The notes under the pieces are model-generated. The model was not told where the DNA came from. It was given only the letters and a program-made list of their open reading frames with translations, and ran no database searches. Positions 34,973-43,352 of a DNA stretch of 64,000 nt are shown one piece after another. The position numbers and the translations under genes are program-made. Each line of letters begins with the position of its first letter. Positions within the stretch are counted from its first letter, which is position 1. This DNA is from Shewanella zhangzhouensis (GTDB taxonomy: Bacteria > Pseudomonadota > Gammaproteobacteria > Enterobacterales > Shewanellaceae). Location of the stretch: the NCBI RefSeq assembly GCF_019457615.1, contig NZ_CP080414.1, positions 866,501 to 930,500 on the forward strand, given 5' to 3'.

Positions 34973-36418
34973 TTAGTCCTTGTCCGAACGCAGCACCAAT
35001 TCCACTCTGCGGTTGAGTGCCTGTCCTGCGGCGTTTTCATTGCTTGCCACCGGGCTGTACTCCCCGTTGCCATGGGCGGTTAATTGTGAAGCCGGGATGT
35101 GATACTGCCCGGTGAGGCTTTTAATAACGGCATCGGCGCGCCGCAGCGACAGACTCTGGTTATAGGTACGCTCTCCCTTGTCATCGGTATGGCCAACCAC
35201 GTAGAAACCTTTAGCGGGATACTGCTTGAGGTAGGTCGCCAGTACGTCCAGCACCGGCTGGGATTCGGGCAGCATCCGGTCGCTGTCGAAGTCAAACAGC
35301 AAGCCATCCAGGGTTGCCCTGCCGGTTTGTGAGATGGCGTCGTTGAGGGCGTCGAGGTTGATGGTGACTCTGTCAGCCTTCAGGGCTGAAAGCTCCATGA
35401 CCCTGAGTGTGGTATCTCCGGGCGTTGCATCGTAACGTCCCTGGCTATAAATATCGAAATACACATCGCCCTGTGGCCGACTCAATTTATACAGCTGATA
35501 TTCCTGCCATTTATCCTCGGCATCATCCTGGAACAATCCCATGGCTTTTATCAGGCGGTCATCATCACCACAGGCCGTGCCTTTGCAGTGAAACACCTGC
35601 TCTGCGGCAAGCTTTTGTGCAGCTGCGGCGTAATTGCTGTTGATTTCAAACAGCGAGTAACGCTCGGGCATCTGGTAACGAATTTCGGTGAGCCTGGCGT
35701 CCAGAGATTGGGTCTGAATGTCGGCTCCGTTGATGCCAGTTATGACGGGAACCTGGGTAAGATTGGTTTGTTTGTAACGTGTGATATAGCTGCCTGGCAT
35801 GCGGCCGATAAGCGGATGATCGGCGGAGCTGCGGACATCGTCACCACGTCTGTCTTCCATGACCAGGTCTTCCGGGGCCTGCTGTAAAAAGTCGCTGTTT
35901 ACCTCAACAAGGCCCAGAGGCTCGGGGATGCCTTCCAGGGTAACAAGCTGCACCTTGGTGTAACTGCCCTCACGGTGAAAGGCGTAGATGCTGCTGTAGA
36001 CATCCCCGTCTGCACCTTTCAGTTTTGCCGCCACGTATGCGCCTGGATAACTGGTATCCACAGTAATCAGCGGTGCCAGTTGATCCCGCATGGCCCAGCC
36101 ATCGCCACAGCTTTCAGTCTCACAGTGAAATAACACCTCGGCATTTAATTTTTTAAGTTGAGCCAGATAGTTATTCATCACCAGTGCCAGCGGATAAGAG
36201 TCCGGAAGTTCGAACGCATTGCGGGTCAGTCGCCCTGAAACGACCTGAAGGGTGAAGTCTTTGCCATCGGCGGCCGTGATGAGGTTAACAGGCGTAAAAT
36301 GGATGCGTTTTTCTTCGGGATACTTTGCATCAGGGAATGGACCGAACAGTCCGGTTGCATTAACTGGTGAGGCCAGGCTGGCGAGCAGTGATACAAATAT
36401 TAACGTATTTTGTCCCAT
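34973..36418 (-). CDS. Secreted protein with two DUF4892-like modules and OmpA C-terminal domain (copy 1)
   Basis: 481 residues with the same architecture as the next gene: signal peptide 1-21, two DUF4892-like modules with Cys pairs (FHCETESC and FHCKGTAC; second module opens SADHPLIGRMPGSYITRY), and an OmpA/peptidoglycan-binding domain (FDFDSDRMLPES, VGHTDDKGERTYNQSLSLRRAD). The first gene of the operon, with AAGGA before its ATG; 53 nt separate the copies. The copies are diverged in the N-terminal half but very close in the OmpA part. Sits head-to-head with the regulator before the Tad operon. Confidence 0.87.
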   Translation of the reverse strand: MGQNTLIFVSLLASLASPVNATGLFGPFPDAKYPEEKRIHFTPVNLITAADGKDFTLQVVSGRLTRNAFELPDSYPLALVMNNYLAQLKKLNAEVLFHCETESCGDGWAMRDQLAPLITVDTSYPGAYVAAKLKGADGDVYSSIYAFHREGSYTKVQLVTLEGIPEPLGLVEVNSDFLQQAPEDLVMEDRRGDDVRSSADHPLIGRMPGSYITRYKQTNLTQVPVITGINGADIQTQSLDARLTEIRYQMPERYSLFEINSNYAAAAQKLAAEQVFHCKGTACGDDDRLIKAMGLFQDDAEDKWQEYQLYKLSRPQGDVYFDIYSQGRYDATPGDTTLRVMELSALKADRVTINLDALNDAISQTGRATLDGLLFDFDSDRMLPESQPVLDVLATYLKQYPAKGFYVVGHTDDKGERTYNQSLSLRRADAVIKSLTGQYHIPASQLTAHGNGEYSPVASNENAAGQALNRRVELVLRSDKD

Positions 36419-36554
36419 AAAAAATCCTTTTCAGCGGGCCTTTCTTGCTTTAGCGTAAATAAGGGCAAGGACGCCAATCATATAACAAGCACACAGAAAA
36501 GTCCTTATTTGCCGTGTTTAAGTATTGTTAATATGAATAAACCCTGAGAGCTAT
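36419..36554. promoter_or_regulatory. Divergent promoter region of OmpA-like operon and LuxR gene
   Basis: AT-rich. AAATAAGG (36457-36464) is the inverted match of CCTTATTT (36503-36510). The two arms could be one operator serving both divergent genes. No confident -10/-35 pair. Confidence 0.35.
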
Positions 36555-37157
36555 ATGGATATCAAAAAAGAGGTCAGCCTGAAATTGGTCGGGGCTGGCT
36601 TGGATCTTTTGCCTGAATTAAGAAATCTATATCAGACAAATGGTGGATGTTTTAAAAGAGTCATTTCTGTTAATGGCTCGCTGTCTGTGTCTGAAATTCA
36701 TCTTGTTGATAAATCTGAACCTAACTCAAAGCCCACGGTTTTACAGCGCAGTGTGCATATTGCATATATTGCCTTGGTTAATTCTATTCAACAGGATGAT
36801 GAGCTGGATTATATTCGGGCAGGCTTTCACGGCGTGCTGGCAATTGGCTGTCCTCTGGTGGCTCAGCTCTCTGCAATCGATAGGGTCGCCAAGGGTGAAA
36901 TGCTTTACTCTATTCGAACCTTGTCATCTTATATCCTTGAGATGAAAGAGTTTGGTGGAGTTCCTGTGACCAGGAAACCGTCATTGGACGTTACCCTCAA
37001 AGAGCAAAAAGTGGTGGATTGTATATTCAAAGGAATGAGTAATACACAAATCGCTGAGTCGCTTAATATTTCACCAAATACCGTTAAGATGCACCTTCAA
37101 AATATTTATCGTAAGAATAAATTGAAGGGTCGTGTTCACCTGATTTCCTCATACTAA
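36555..37157 (+). CDS. LuxR-type (GerE HTH) regulator with a non-canonical N-terminal domain
   Basis: 200 residues. C-terminal LuxR HTH (about 140-200): LDVTLKEQKVVDCIFKGMSN, TQIAESLNISPNTVKMHLQ, NIYRKNKLKGR. The N-terminal 125 residues have the rough size of a receiver or CsgD-like domain but no phospho-Asp pocket is visible, so it is probably not a normal two-component regulator. The gene is clearly more AT-rich than its surroundings, as expected for a transferred or silenced gene. It lies 124 nt before the first pilin in the same direction and is the obvious candidate controller of the Tad operon; the divergent OmpA operon may be a second target. Confidence 0.84.
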   Translation: MDIKKEVSLKLVGAGLDLLPELRNLYQTNGGCFKRVISVNGSLSVSEIHLVDKSEPNSKPTVLQRSVHIAYIALVNSIQQDDELDYIRAGFHGVLAIGCPLVAQLSAIDRVAKGEMLYSIRTLSSYILEMKEFGGVPVTRKPSLDVTLKEQKVVDCIFKGMSNTQIAESLNISPNTVKMHLQNIYRKNKLKGRVHLISSY

Positions 37158-37281
37158 TGCATTAATCCTTCGGGGTGTAAAAATGCTTTTATTTTTATCT
37201 TTGAGGGTAATGGAAGGGCATACGAATACGTGTGATAATTTCGCCGAATATTTGTTCTATTTATGTTTCAAGGAGTGATTC
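37158..37281 (+). promoter_or_regulatory. Upstream region of the Tad pilin operon
   Basis: AT-rich. Two candidate elements: TTGAGG at 37201-37206 and GATAAT at 37234-37239 (not ideally spaced). The direct repeat ATACGAATACG (37221-37230) could bind the LuxR protein. CAAGGAG precedes the pilin ATG. Confidence 0.35.
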
Positions 37282-37554
37282 ATGAAAAAGCGTAAGATAA
37301 AGGGTATGGCTGCAACAGAATATGTGCTGGTACTGGCTTTGGTAGCCATTGCTGCCATTGGTGTATACAGCTTCTTCGGTAAAACACTGCGTAACCAGGT
37401 AGCAGGTTTGGCGACTGAATTATCCGGTCGTGATGCCGCTGATAATATTAAAGCCTCCCAAGATGCCGCAGACGATGGAAAAGACGTAGCTGACCAGAAC
37501 TATAACCTGGGTAACTACAACGAAGCTGCGAACAAGTCTGCCGCCAGCAACTGA
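37282..37554 (+). CDS. Flp-type (class IVb) pilin 1
   Basis: 90 residues. Short basic leader ending in Gly8; after the cut the mature protein begins MAATEY with Glu at +5 and Tyr at +6, the Flp signature. A single hydrophobic helix follows (EYVLVLALVAIAAIGVYSFF), then FGKTLRNQVAGLATELSG. Longer than usual Flp pilins (about 50-70) because of a polar Asp/Ala/Asn tail containing NYNLGNYNEAAN. Probable main subunit of the Tad pilus. Strong ribosome site, first gene of the operon. Confidence 0.88.
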   Translation: MKKRKIKGMAATEYVLVLALVAIAAIGVYSFFGKTLRNQVAGLATELSGRDAADNIKASQDAADDGKDVADQNYNLGNYNEAANKSAASN

Positions 37555-37574
37555 TCCTACCCAGCAGTACTTCC

Positions 37575-37603
37575 AAAGGCAGCAGTGCAGACTGCTGCCT
37601 TTT
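37575..37603 (+). terminator. Strong hairpin between the two pilin genes (attenuator or mRNA-stabilising)
   Basis: Stem AAAGGCAGCAGT/ACTGCTGCCTTT with GCAG loop, then a short T-run. Partial termination or 3'-end protection here would make pilin 1 mRNA more abundant than the downstream operon. Confidence 0.6.
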
Positions 37604-37627
37604 GTTCTGGTTTTCAAGGAGGGAAAC

Positions 37628-37942
37628 ATGAAGCAAGCACAGACCGGGATGTCGACAGTAGAGTATGTGCTGGTTTTGGCCCTGGTAGCCATTGCCGCCA
37701 TCGGCGCCTTCAGCTTTTTTGGCAAAACCTTGCGTAATCAGGCTGCGGGTATTTCCACCGAGCTTTCCGGGCGTGACTCCCAGGGCAACATAGATGCCGC
37801 ACAGGGTGCAGCAGATGCCTCGGCCAGTGTGGCCAACCGGAATTATAACCTCGGCAATTACAACGAGGGCGCAAATCAGGCTGCCGAAGGAGACTCCACA
37901 GGCGGTGGTGGCACTGGAGGTGGGGGTCCCGTGGTGGACTGA
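37628..37942 (+). CDS. Flp-type pilin 2 with Gly-rich tail
   Basis: 104 residues, a paralogue of the preceding pilin: leader ends at Gly7, mature MSTVEY with Glu+5 and Tyr+6, nearly identical helix and FFGKTLRNQ segment, and the same NYNLGNYNE motif. It differs by a longer tail with two GGGG blocks (TGGGGTGGGGPVVD). Could be a minor, tip or alternative pilin. Ribosome site AAGGAGGG. Confidence 0.87.
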   Translation: MKQAQTGMSTVEYVLVLALVAIAAIGAFSFFGKTLRNQAAGISTELSGRDSQGNIDAAQGAADASASVANRNYNLGNYNEGANQAAEGDSTGGGGTGGGGPVVD

Positions 37943-37976
37943 CCCAGGGCGATAAAGGATTGCCGGAGAAGCAAGG

Positions 37977-39350
37977 ATGTTGAAATCTCGTCAAGGCGGC
38001 CAGGCCATGGTCCTGTCCCTCATTTTGCTTGGTTTTACTGTGATGGCGATGCTGTTTGGATTTAATGCATCCCAGCTCAATCACGAGGGCACCAGGCTAC
38101 AAAATACCGCAGACAATACTGTGTACAGTCTGGCAAACATCGTTGCCAGAGATATGAATTTCAAGGCCTATACCAACAGGGCCGCCGTCGCCAATCAGGT
38201 TGCCGTGGCCCAAATGGTGGGCTTGTCTGCCTGGTTTAATATGACCGACACCTTCACCGATAACGCCTGTACCCTGCTGTGCTGGGTGCCTTATCTCGGT
38301 CAGGCAATCAATGCGGTCGCCAGGGTCACCAATACCATCAACCAGGGGGCACAGCCCTTCTTCGAGGCTATGGTAAATGTGGAAAACATTCTCCTCAAGG
38401 CCATCAGCACCGCCCAGGTTGCGGTGAATTACGCGGGACTGGTCGGTGGCATAGATACCGCCATGGAGGTGGTCAAGGCCAACGATCCTGCTGCGCGACT
38501 CGATTTAATGCAAAACCCCTTGGCACTGGAAGATGTCAGACATATCTGGATGGATTTCCAGCAAAGATTCAGTCGGGACAAATCCAGAGACGGTACCCAG
38601 TACAAAGACTTTCTGGCTGTCACGTCAAACTCCAGGGATGGCTTTACCAAGGGCTCAAATTACAAACTCGGATTTCCCTGGTCATTGAGATTCTGGCCGC
38701 TGCGCTGGGCAACCAAAAAGGCCGGTGGCAGTGACCTGATTTCAAATGGCGATCGCGAGGGTGAAACCTGGACCTCGGCCCACACCTTGGGCATTCACCT
38801 CGAACGCTGGAGCTGTAAGCGATTTCGGTGCAAATGGCGTGGCGGCGAGATCCCGGTTGGTTGGGGCGGTACCCGTTCCGATGACAGAAAGAGCCTGCGC
38901 AATGTCTCCGACAACAAGGTGTGGGGTTCCAGCCGCAGTGTAAACCGCAGCGCCACCAACCTGGCCACCTACAACGAAGAAACCCGCGGTAATTACGACG
39001 GGGTGCAGCCCTTTTACGCGCTGGACAAAGACGGTGACAGTGTCAGTGAGACCAGGAACATCGCCATCGTAGTATCCAAGCCACAAAACCGTATCCGTAC
39101 CAGCGCCAGACTCGATGTGGGGCACGACAACACAGACCCGGCCACCAACGAAGAAATGTATGGTGACCGTATGTCGGCCATGGCATCGGCCAGCGTGTTC
39201 TACTCGCGACCCCAGGATCTCACGGCCTGGCGGCGCAAGGATGGTCGCAGCGAATACGGCAACCTGTACAACCCTTTCTGGCAGCCCCATCTGACTGATA
39301 ACTCAGGTGCTGACCGTCGCTGGGTTTACGTACTGACTGCGGCCTTGTAG
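37977..39350 (+). CDS. TadG-like pseudopilin-anchored protein
   Basis: 457 residues. N-terminal RQGGQAMVLSLILLGFTV is the TadE/TadG-like leader and helix, but position +5 is Leu instead of Glu, so processing is uncertain. The large extracytoplasmic part (about 35-457) begins with LQNTADNTVYSLANIVAR, as in Tad pseudopilins where Asp/Ala-rich helices pack along the fibre, and has a basic Cys/Trp patch (WSCKRFRCKWRGG near 285). It matches TadG-type proteins in place and anchor, not clearly in the C-terminal domain. Precedes the TadE-like gene by 9 nt. Confidence 0.72.
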   Translation: MLKSRQGGQAMVLSLILLGFTVMAMLFGFNASQLNHEGTRLQNTADNTVYSLANIVARDMNFKAYTNRAAVANQVAVAQMVGLSAWFNMTDTFTDNACTLLCWVPYLGQAINAVARVTNTINQGAQPFFEAMVNVENILLKAISTAQVAVNYAGLVGGIDTAMEVVKANDPAARLDLMQNPLALEDVRHIWMDFQQRFSRDKSRDGTQYKDFLAVTSNSRDGFTKGSNYKLGFPWSLRFWPLRWATKKAGGSDLISNGDREGETWTSAHTLGIHLERWSCKRFRCKWRGGEIPVGWGGTRSDDRKSLRNVSDNKVWGSSRSVNRSATNLATYNEETRGNYDGVQPFYALDKDGDSVSETRNIAIVVSKPQNRIRTSARLDVGHDNTDPATNEEMYGDRMSAMASASVFYSRPQDLTAWRRKDGRSEYGNLYNPFWQPHLTDNSGADRRWVYVLTAAL

Positions 39351-39359
39351 GAGTTGTTG

Positions 39360-40247
39360 ATGAAGCACCAAAAGGGACAGGCTCTCGTCGAAAGCGCCAT
39401 CGCGATGGCCTTTATTATCATCCCCACGCTGCTGTTGCTGCCGTTTTTGCACAAGATTTCCGAGGTCAAACACCGAAATACCCAGGCAGCACAGTACGCC
39501 GCCTGGGAGCGCACAGTGTGGCGGGTGGACAGGCCCCGTGAGTTTCCCGGTGGCCAGTTCCACTATGCCAGTAAAACCGAGGCCAATCTGAATGCCGAAT
39601 TGCCCTGGCGTTTCTATCAGCAAAACGGCCAGGCGGTGCGCAGCAACTATACCGAAGAGTGGAGCTGGCAGGACAAGAGCCATTCGCTGCTTAAACACAC
39701 CCTGTCCCCCGATGAACCCCAGTCACTGCTGCTCAAATCTGCCAGTGAAACCCCCGAGGATAACAAGGGGGCAGATCGCCTGGCGGCCAGTGTTACAGGG
39801 CGTAAAGCACCGGGCCTGTGGGAGACCAGTGTGGGCACGGCAAGAAACCTGCTGTCCTACACCGGCTTTGCGCTGGACCGCAATCGTTTCTATGTGGCCA
39901 ATGTGGGAACCGAACTGGAGAAGTTTCGCGTCTTTCCCCTGAAAGGAGCCGAAGCCGACCCCATGGAAGCGCTGGAACTGAAAATTGAAAGCAAGAGTGC
40001 ACTGCTGACCAACGCCTGGAATGCCGGTGGCCCTGCACATGCAAAACGCCAAACCGAGCGGCTGGTGTTGACCAAGTACGCAGACATCAAGCCAGTGACC
40101 CTGCTGCAAAAGGTGCTGGGGCTTATCCCCTTTGGCCGCGAAATCAAGCCAAACAGCCTGAGATTTGGCCACACGGACGTGGAAGCATTACCCGCAAACC
40201 GGCTCTGTAACTATGGTTCGGCCAACTGCGGAGACGGAGGAAAATGA
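39360..40247 (+). CDS. TadE-like pseudopilin
   Basis: 295 residues. Leader cut expected after Gly6: mature QALVESAIAMAFIIIPTLLLL has Glu at +5 and a TadE-type helix. The rest (about 35-295) is extracytoplasmic and contains a Cys pair near the end (LCNYGSANC). ATG at 39360 is chosen because AGGAG lies 6 nt upstream; two TTG codons just before it are less likely. Its stop overlaps the next start (ATGA). Confidence 0.78.
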   Translation: MKHQKGQALVESAIAMAFIIIPTLLLLPFLHKISEVKHRNTQAAQYAAWERTVWRVDRPREFPGGQFHYASKTEANLNAELPWRFYQQNGQAVRSNYTEEWSWQDKSHSLLKHTLSPDEPQSLLLKSASETPEDNKGADRLAASVTGRKAPGLWETSVGTARNLLSYTGFALDRNRFYVANVGTELEKFRVFPLKGAEADPMEALELKIESKSALLTNAWNAGGPAHAKRQTERLVLTKYADIKPVTLLQKVLGLIPFGREIKPNSLRFGHTDVEALPANRLCNYGSANCGDGGK

Positions 40248-40918
40248 TGCGTTGGTTGTTACTGATAAGCCTGGTTGTCAGCCTCTCGGTTCGGGCCGAC
40301 GAGTGGCCGGACATGCCGTTCCCGGACAAGGGCAGGGCGCAAATCGTTGCGGATAACATGAACTTTATGGGACTGCCGATGAAGACCTGGGTGCTCGACT
40401 ATCCCGGCAGTGCTTTGGTGGTGGCTGACTTTTATGAACAGCAATGGAAAGACCGCAGCGAAAAGTTCGATAAAAACACCCTTGATGGCGACGTCATCAT
40501 CAACAGCTGGCAGCCGCCTTTCCTGCTCACGGCCCGCATTCGCAGCCAATACGACTCGACTCTGGCGTATGTGGGGATTTCGCAAAACCTCGGCTTTTCG
40601 GAGTTTGAAACCCAAAGCAGCCAGAAATTCCCCTCCTTGTCAGGCACCACAGTGTTGTCGGATATCAGCTCGGTGGATCTCTTTAAACGTGGCCGTACCG
40701 TGGTGTTGGTGAGTGAACGCCGGGTGTCTGAGAGTTATCACTATTACAAAAACTATTACACCAGTCGGGGATGGCACGAGGTGGTAGGAATACTGGAGCC
40801 CTCAGTCAATCAGGCGGTGCTGCGTCTTAACCGGGAAAACAGCTTTCTGGACCTGAGCATCAAGTCTGAGCAGGGGCGCACCCACATAGTCGCCAATGAA
40901 ATGTCGGAGGGCCTGTGA
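40244..40918 (+). CDS. Periplasmic protein of unknown function inside the Tad operon
   Basis: 224 residues. Signal peptide 1-18 (ends SVRA), no Cys in the mature protein and no recognised domain. Mixed alpha/beta composition with FYEQQWKDRSEKFD and ESYHYYKNYYTSRGWHEVVG, two stretches that look like repeats of one module (helix followed by W and V-rich strand). Overlaps both neighbours by 4 nt, so it is made in step with the pseudopilins; a pilus assembly or surface role is likely. Confidence 0.7.
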   Translation: MMRWLLLISLVVSLSVRADEWPDMPFPDKGRAQIVADNMNFMGLPMKTWVLDYPGSALVVADFYEQQWKDRSEKFDKNTLDGDVIINSWQPPFLLTARIRSQYDSTLAYVGISQNLGFSEFETQSSQKFPSLSGTTVLSDISSVDLFKRGRTVVLVSERRVSESYHYYKNYYTSRGWHEVVGILEPSVNQAVLRLNRENSFLDLSIKSEQGRTHIVANEMSEGL

Positions 40919-41109
40919 GACAGAAATTCACCCGGGGCCAATCGTCACTGGAGTATCTCCTTGTGTGCGGGGCGCTGATTGCCGCGCTCCTGGTGCCCAT
41001 TAATCCGGACACGGACGGACGCAACGTAATGGAAATTTGCAGGGATGCGTTGAAGACCTGGTACACGGCTTTTGCCCACGCAAAGTCTCAGCCGCCACTG
41101 CCGTTTTAA
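40915..41109 (+). CDS. Third, short EY-type pilin-like protein
   Basis: 64 residues, GTG start overlapping the previous stop (GTGA). Leader ends at Gly8; mature QSSLEYLLVCGALIAALLVP has Glu+5 and Tyr+6 as in Flp pilins. The C-terminal part is short and carries one Cys in the helix and one after it (MEICRDALKTWY). Size fits a true Flp pilin or minor tip subunit. Too small for many gene finders, but signature, overlap and position support it. Confidence 0.76.
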   Translation: MRQKFTRGQSSLEYLLVCGALIAALLVPINPDTDGRNVMEICRDALKTWYTAFAHAKSQPPLPF

Positions 41110-41131
41110 GTCAAATAAGGAAATCATCGAA

Positions 41132-42028
41132 ATGCAGTCGAAACGCATAGACTTCAACTGGGTCTTGCTGGGGATAGCTTTGGTGCTCGGCAGCTTGGCC
41201 GCCTGGGCAACAAAGAATTATTTCATTGTTAAAGAACAGGAAATCAGAGCCGAGCTGTCAAACAGCAATGTGAAAATGGTGGATGTGGTGGTCGCCACCC
41301 AGGAGCTGCGTAAAGGCGACATAGTCGATGAAACCAATATGTCGGTTCGCTCTATCCGCGCCGATGTCATCCCGCTGGATGCTATTCGTCCGTCCCAATT
41401 CAATGAAGTGGCAGGGCAGATGCTGCTGAGCGAAATGTCCCCTGGGCGGCCGCTTATCAGTGCCTATCTGCCCGGCTTCAAAACCAAGCAGTTTTCAGAT
41501 CTGCTGCAGCAAGGCCAGCGCGCCGTCACCATCGACATCAATGAAGAAAACTCGACAGCGGGCATGTTGGTTCCCTCAGATCTGGTGGATCTCTTCCTCA
41601 GCTACACAGTGGAAAACGGTGACAGCGAGCGGGTCAAGATGGAGCTCTTGATTGAAAAGGCTCAGGTATTGGCTACAGGCAAGCGCAGCATAGATGTGCA
41701 TCCCGAGCTGGTGAACTCCCTCTACGACAACCCCGATTCTTACAACACAGTCACCCTGGCGCTGTCCACCGAGGATGCTATTCGGGTTTCCCTTGCCAAA
41801 GGCCGCGGCAAGTTTGTCACCCTGCTTCGCAACAAGGCCGAGTCTGCCCCCGTTGCTGTAACCAATATGTTTGGCGATCAGATTTTTGGTACGTCAGGCG
41901 ACAAAGGCAGCCACCAGGTTGAATACATCACGGGGGGAAGTGGCCTCAAGAGCAGCTTTCAGGAATACCCCTTACCAAAAGAATTGATGGACGAATTAGC
42001 TCAGGGAAAAGTTAACACCGCATTATGA
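41132..42028 (+). CDS. cpaB: Tad pilus protein CpaB/RcpC
   Basis: 298 residues. N-terminal membrane anchor (about 8-30), then a SAF domain (about 48-115; VVVATQELRKGDIVDETNM, MLLSEMSPGRPLIS) and an RcpC-type region (AVTIDINEENSTAGMLVPSDLVDLF). CpaB is periplasmic and is needed for secretin assembly in Tad systems. ATG at 41132 follows AAGGA. Overlaps cpaC by 4 nt. Confidence 0.9.
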   Translation: MQSKRIDFNWVLLGIALVLGSLAAWATKNYFIVKEQEIRAELSNSNVKMVDVVVATQELRKGDIVDETNMSVRSIRADVIPLDAIRPSQFNEVAGQMLLSEMSPGRPLISAYLPGFKTKQFSDLLQQGQRAVTIDINEENSTAGMLVPSDLVDLFLSYTVENGDSERVKMELLIEKAQVLATGKRSIDVHPELVNSLYDNPDSYNTVTLALSTEDAIRVSLAKGRGKFVTLLRNKAESAPVAVTNMFGDQIFGTSGDKGSHQVEYITGGSGLKSSFQEYPLPKELMDELAQGKVNTAL

Positions 42029-43344
42029 AAACAATTAACCAACTGATGATTTTAGGCTGGGCACTCTGCTCAGTATTGCTTTCGGTCGCTTATGCTCATA
42101 ATAATCAACCGCTTAAGCTGTATGTGGGTGCGGTAGAGCTCTATAAGATTGCCAACGTTGAGCGGGTTGTGGTGGGTAACGGTGGCGTGCTCAGCGCCAA
42201 GGTGCTGGACGAGAAAAATGTCATTCTTATCGGCGAGAGCGAAGGCTTGTCTGATATTCAGCTCTGGCAAAAAGACGGCACAGTGCGCAAGTTGAGTGTA
42301 GTGGTCACCAAAGAAAACGCCCAGACCACAGTGGGGACCATGAAGCGGATGCTCGCCGAGTTTCCCTCCATCGAAGTGACAGAGTCGGACGGTGTGATAG
42401 TGATCCACGGTGAGGCCGATGCCTCCCAGCGTGAGACCCTGGAGAAGGTGCTGGATGGCAAGGACAACATCCTACCCCTGATTAAGTACGTCAAATACGG
42501 TAAGTCCATCGAGCCCATGGTGAAGATGGAAGTCAAAATCGTTGAGTTCAATAAGTCCACCCTGAACAACATCGGGGTGCAATGGGAAAACGTCATGTCG
42601 GGTCCCGCCTTTGGGGCGGCCAAGGCGTTTACCGCCAACCCGATTTTCAGCGTGTCGTCGCCCGGCCAATATGCCAACAGCATAGGCGGCGCCGTGTCCG
42701 ATGCCATTGGGGTGTTGGATACCCGTGGCTGGAGTTACTTCGGCATAGTGACAGGTATCGGCTCCCAAATTCAGTTGCTGGCTGAAAAGGGTGATGCCCG
42801 CATGCTGGCCGAGCCCAACCTGACCACCCGCAGCGGCGAAGCCGCAAGCTTCCTCGCCGGCGGCGAGATCCCCATCCGCACCGTCAGCGGCGTAGGCTCG
42901 GTGGATATCCAGTACAAGGAATACGGCATACGTTTGAACATAGAGCCCGTAGTGGATGCCGATAACAATATCGTCAGCCGGGTGATGGCAGAGGTGAGCG
43001 CCGTCGACCCATCCATCCAGCTCGAGGGCAGCGCCCCGGGTTTTCTGACCCGTCGTACCGAGTCTGTGATTAACGTTAAAAACAAGCAAACCATGGTGAT
43101 TTCCGGGCTGGTAAACAGCGAAATGTCCAAGGTAGTCAATAAGTTCCCATTCCTGGGAGACATCCCCATTCTCGGTGAGCTCTTCAAATCCCGTAATTTC
43201 CGTGAGGAAAAAACCGAGCTGGTGATTTTTGTGACCCCGACCGTGGTGTATCCCGGGGAAGACAGCCATGAGAAGTCCCTCTCCCGTGCACGGGAGTTGG
43301 TTGACGATGCGGCGAAACTGGAAGCCTTTTACATTCTGGATTAG
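42025..43344 (+). CDS. cpaC: Tad pilus outer-membrane secretin CpaC/RcpA
   Basis: 439 residues. Signal peptide 1-24. N-terminal BON/secretin-N-like part (about 28-160; VERVVVGNGGVLSAKVLDEKNVILIG) and secretin domain (about 215-420) with the classic VTAVDP-like block (AEVSAVDPSIQLEG), TRRTESVINVKNKQTMVISG and FPFLGDIPILGELFKS. It should form the outer-membrane gate for the pilus. No lipobox and no separate pilotin gene nearby. Confidence 0.93.
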   Translation: MKTINQLMILGWALCSVLLSVAYAHNNQPLKLYVGAVELYKIANVERVVVGNGGVLSAKVLDEKNVILIGESEGLSDIQLWQKDGTVRKLSVVVTKENAQTTVGTMKRMLAEFPSIEVTESDGVIVIHGEADASQRETLEKVLDGKDNILPLIKYVKYGKSIEPMVKMEVKIVEFNKSTLNNIGVQWENVMSGPAFGAAKAFTANPIFSVSSPGQYANSIGGAVSDAIGVLDTRGWSYFGIVTGIGSQIQLLAEKGDARMLAEPNLTTRSGEAASFLAGGEIPIRTVSGVGSVDIQYKEYGIRLNIEPVVDADNNIVSRVMAEVSAVDPSIQLEGSAPGFLTRRTESVINVKNKQTMVISGLVNSEMSKVVNKFPFLGDIPILGELFKSRNFREEKTELVIFVTPTVVYPGEDSHEKSLSRARELVDDAAKLEAFYILD

Positions 43345-43352
43345 GAGCTGCC

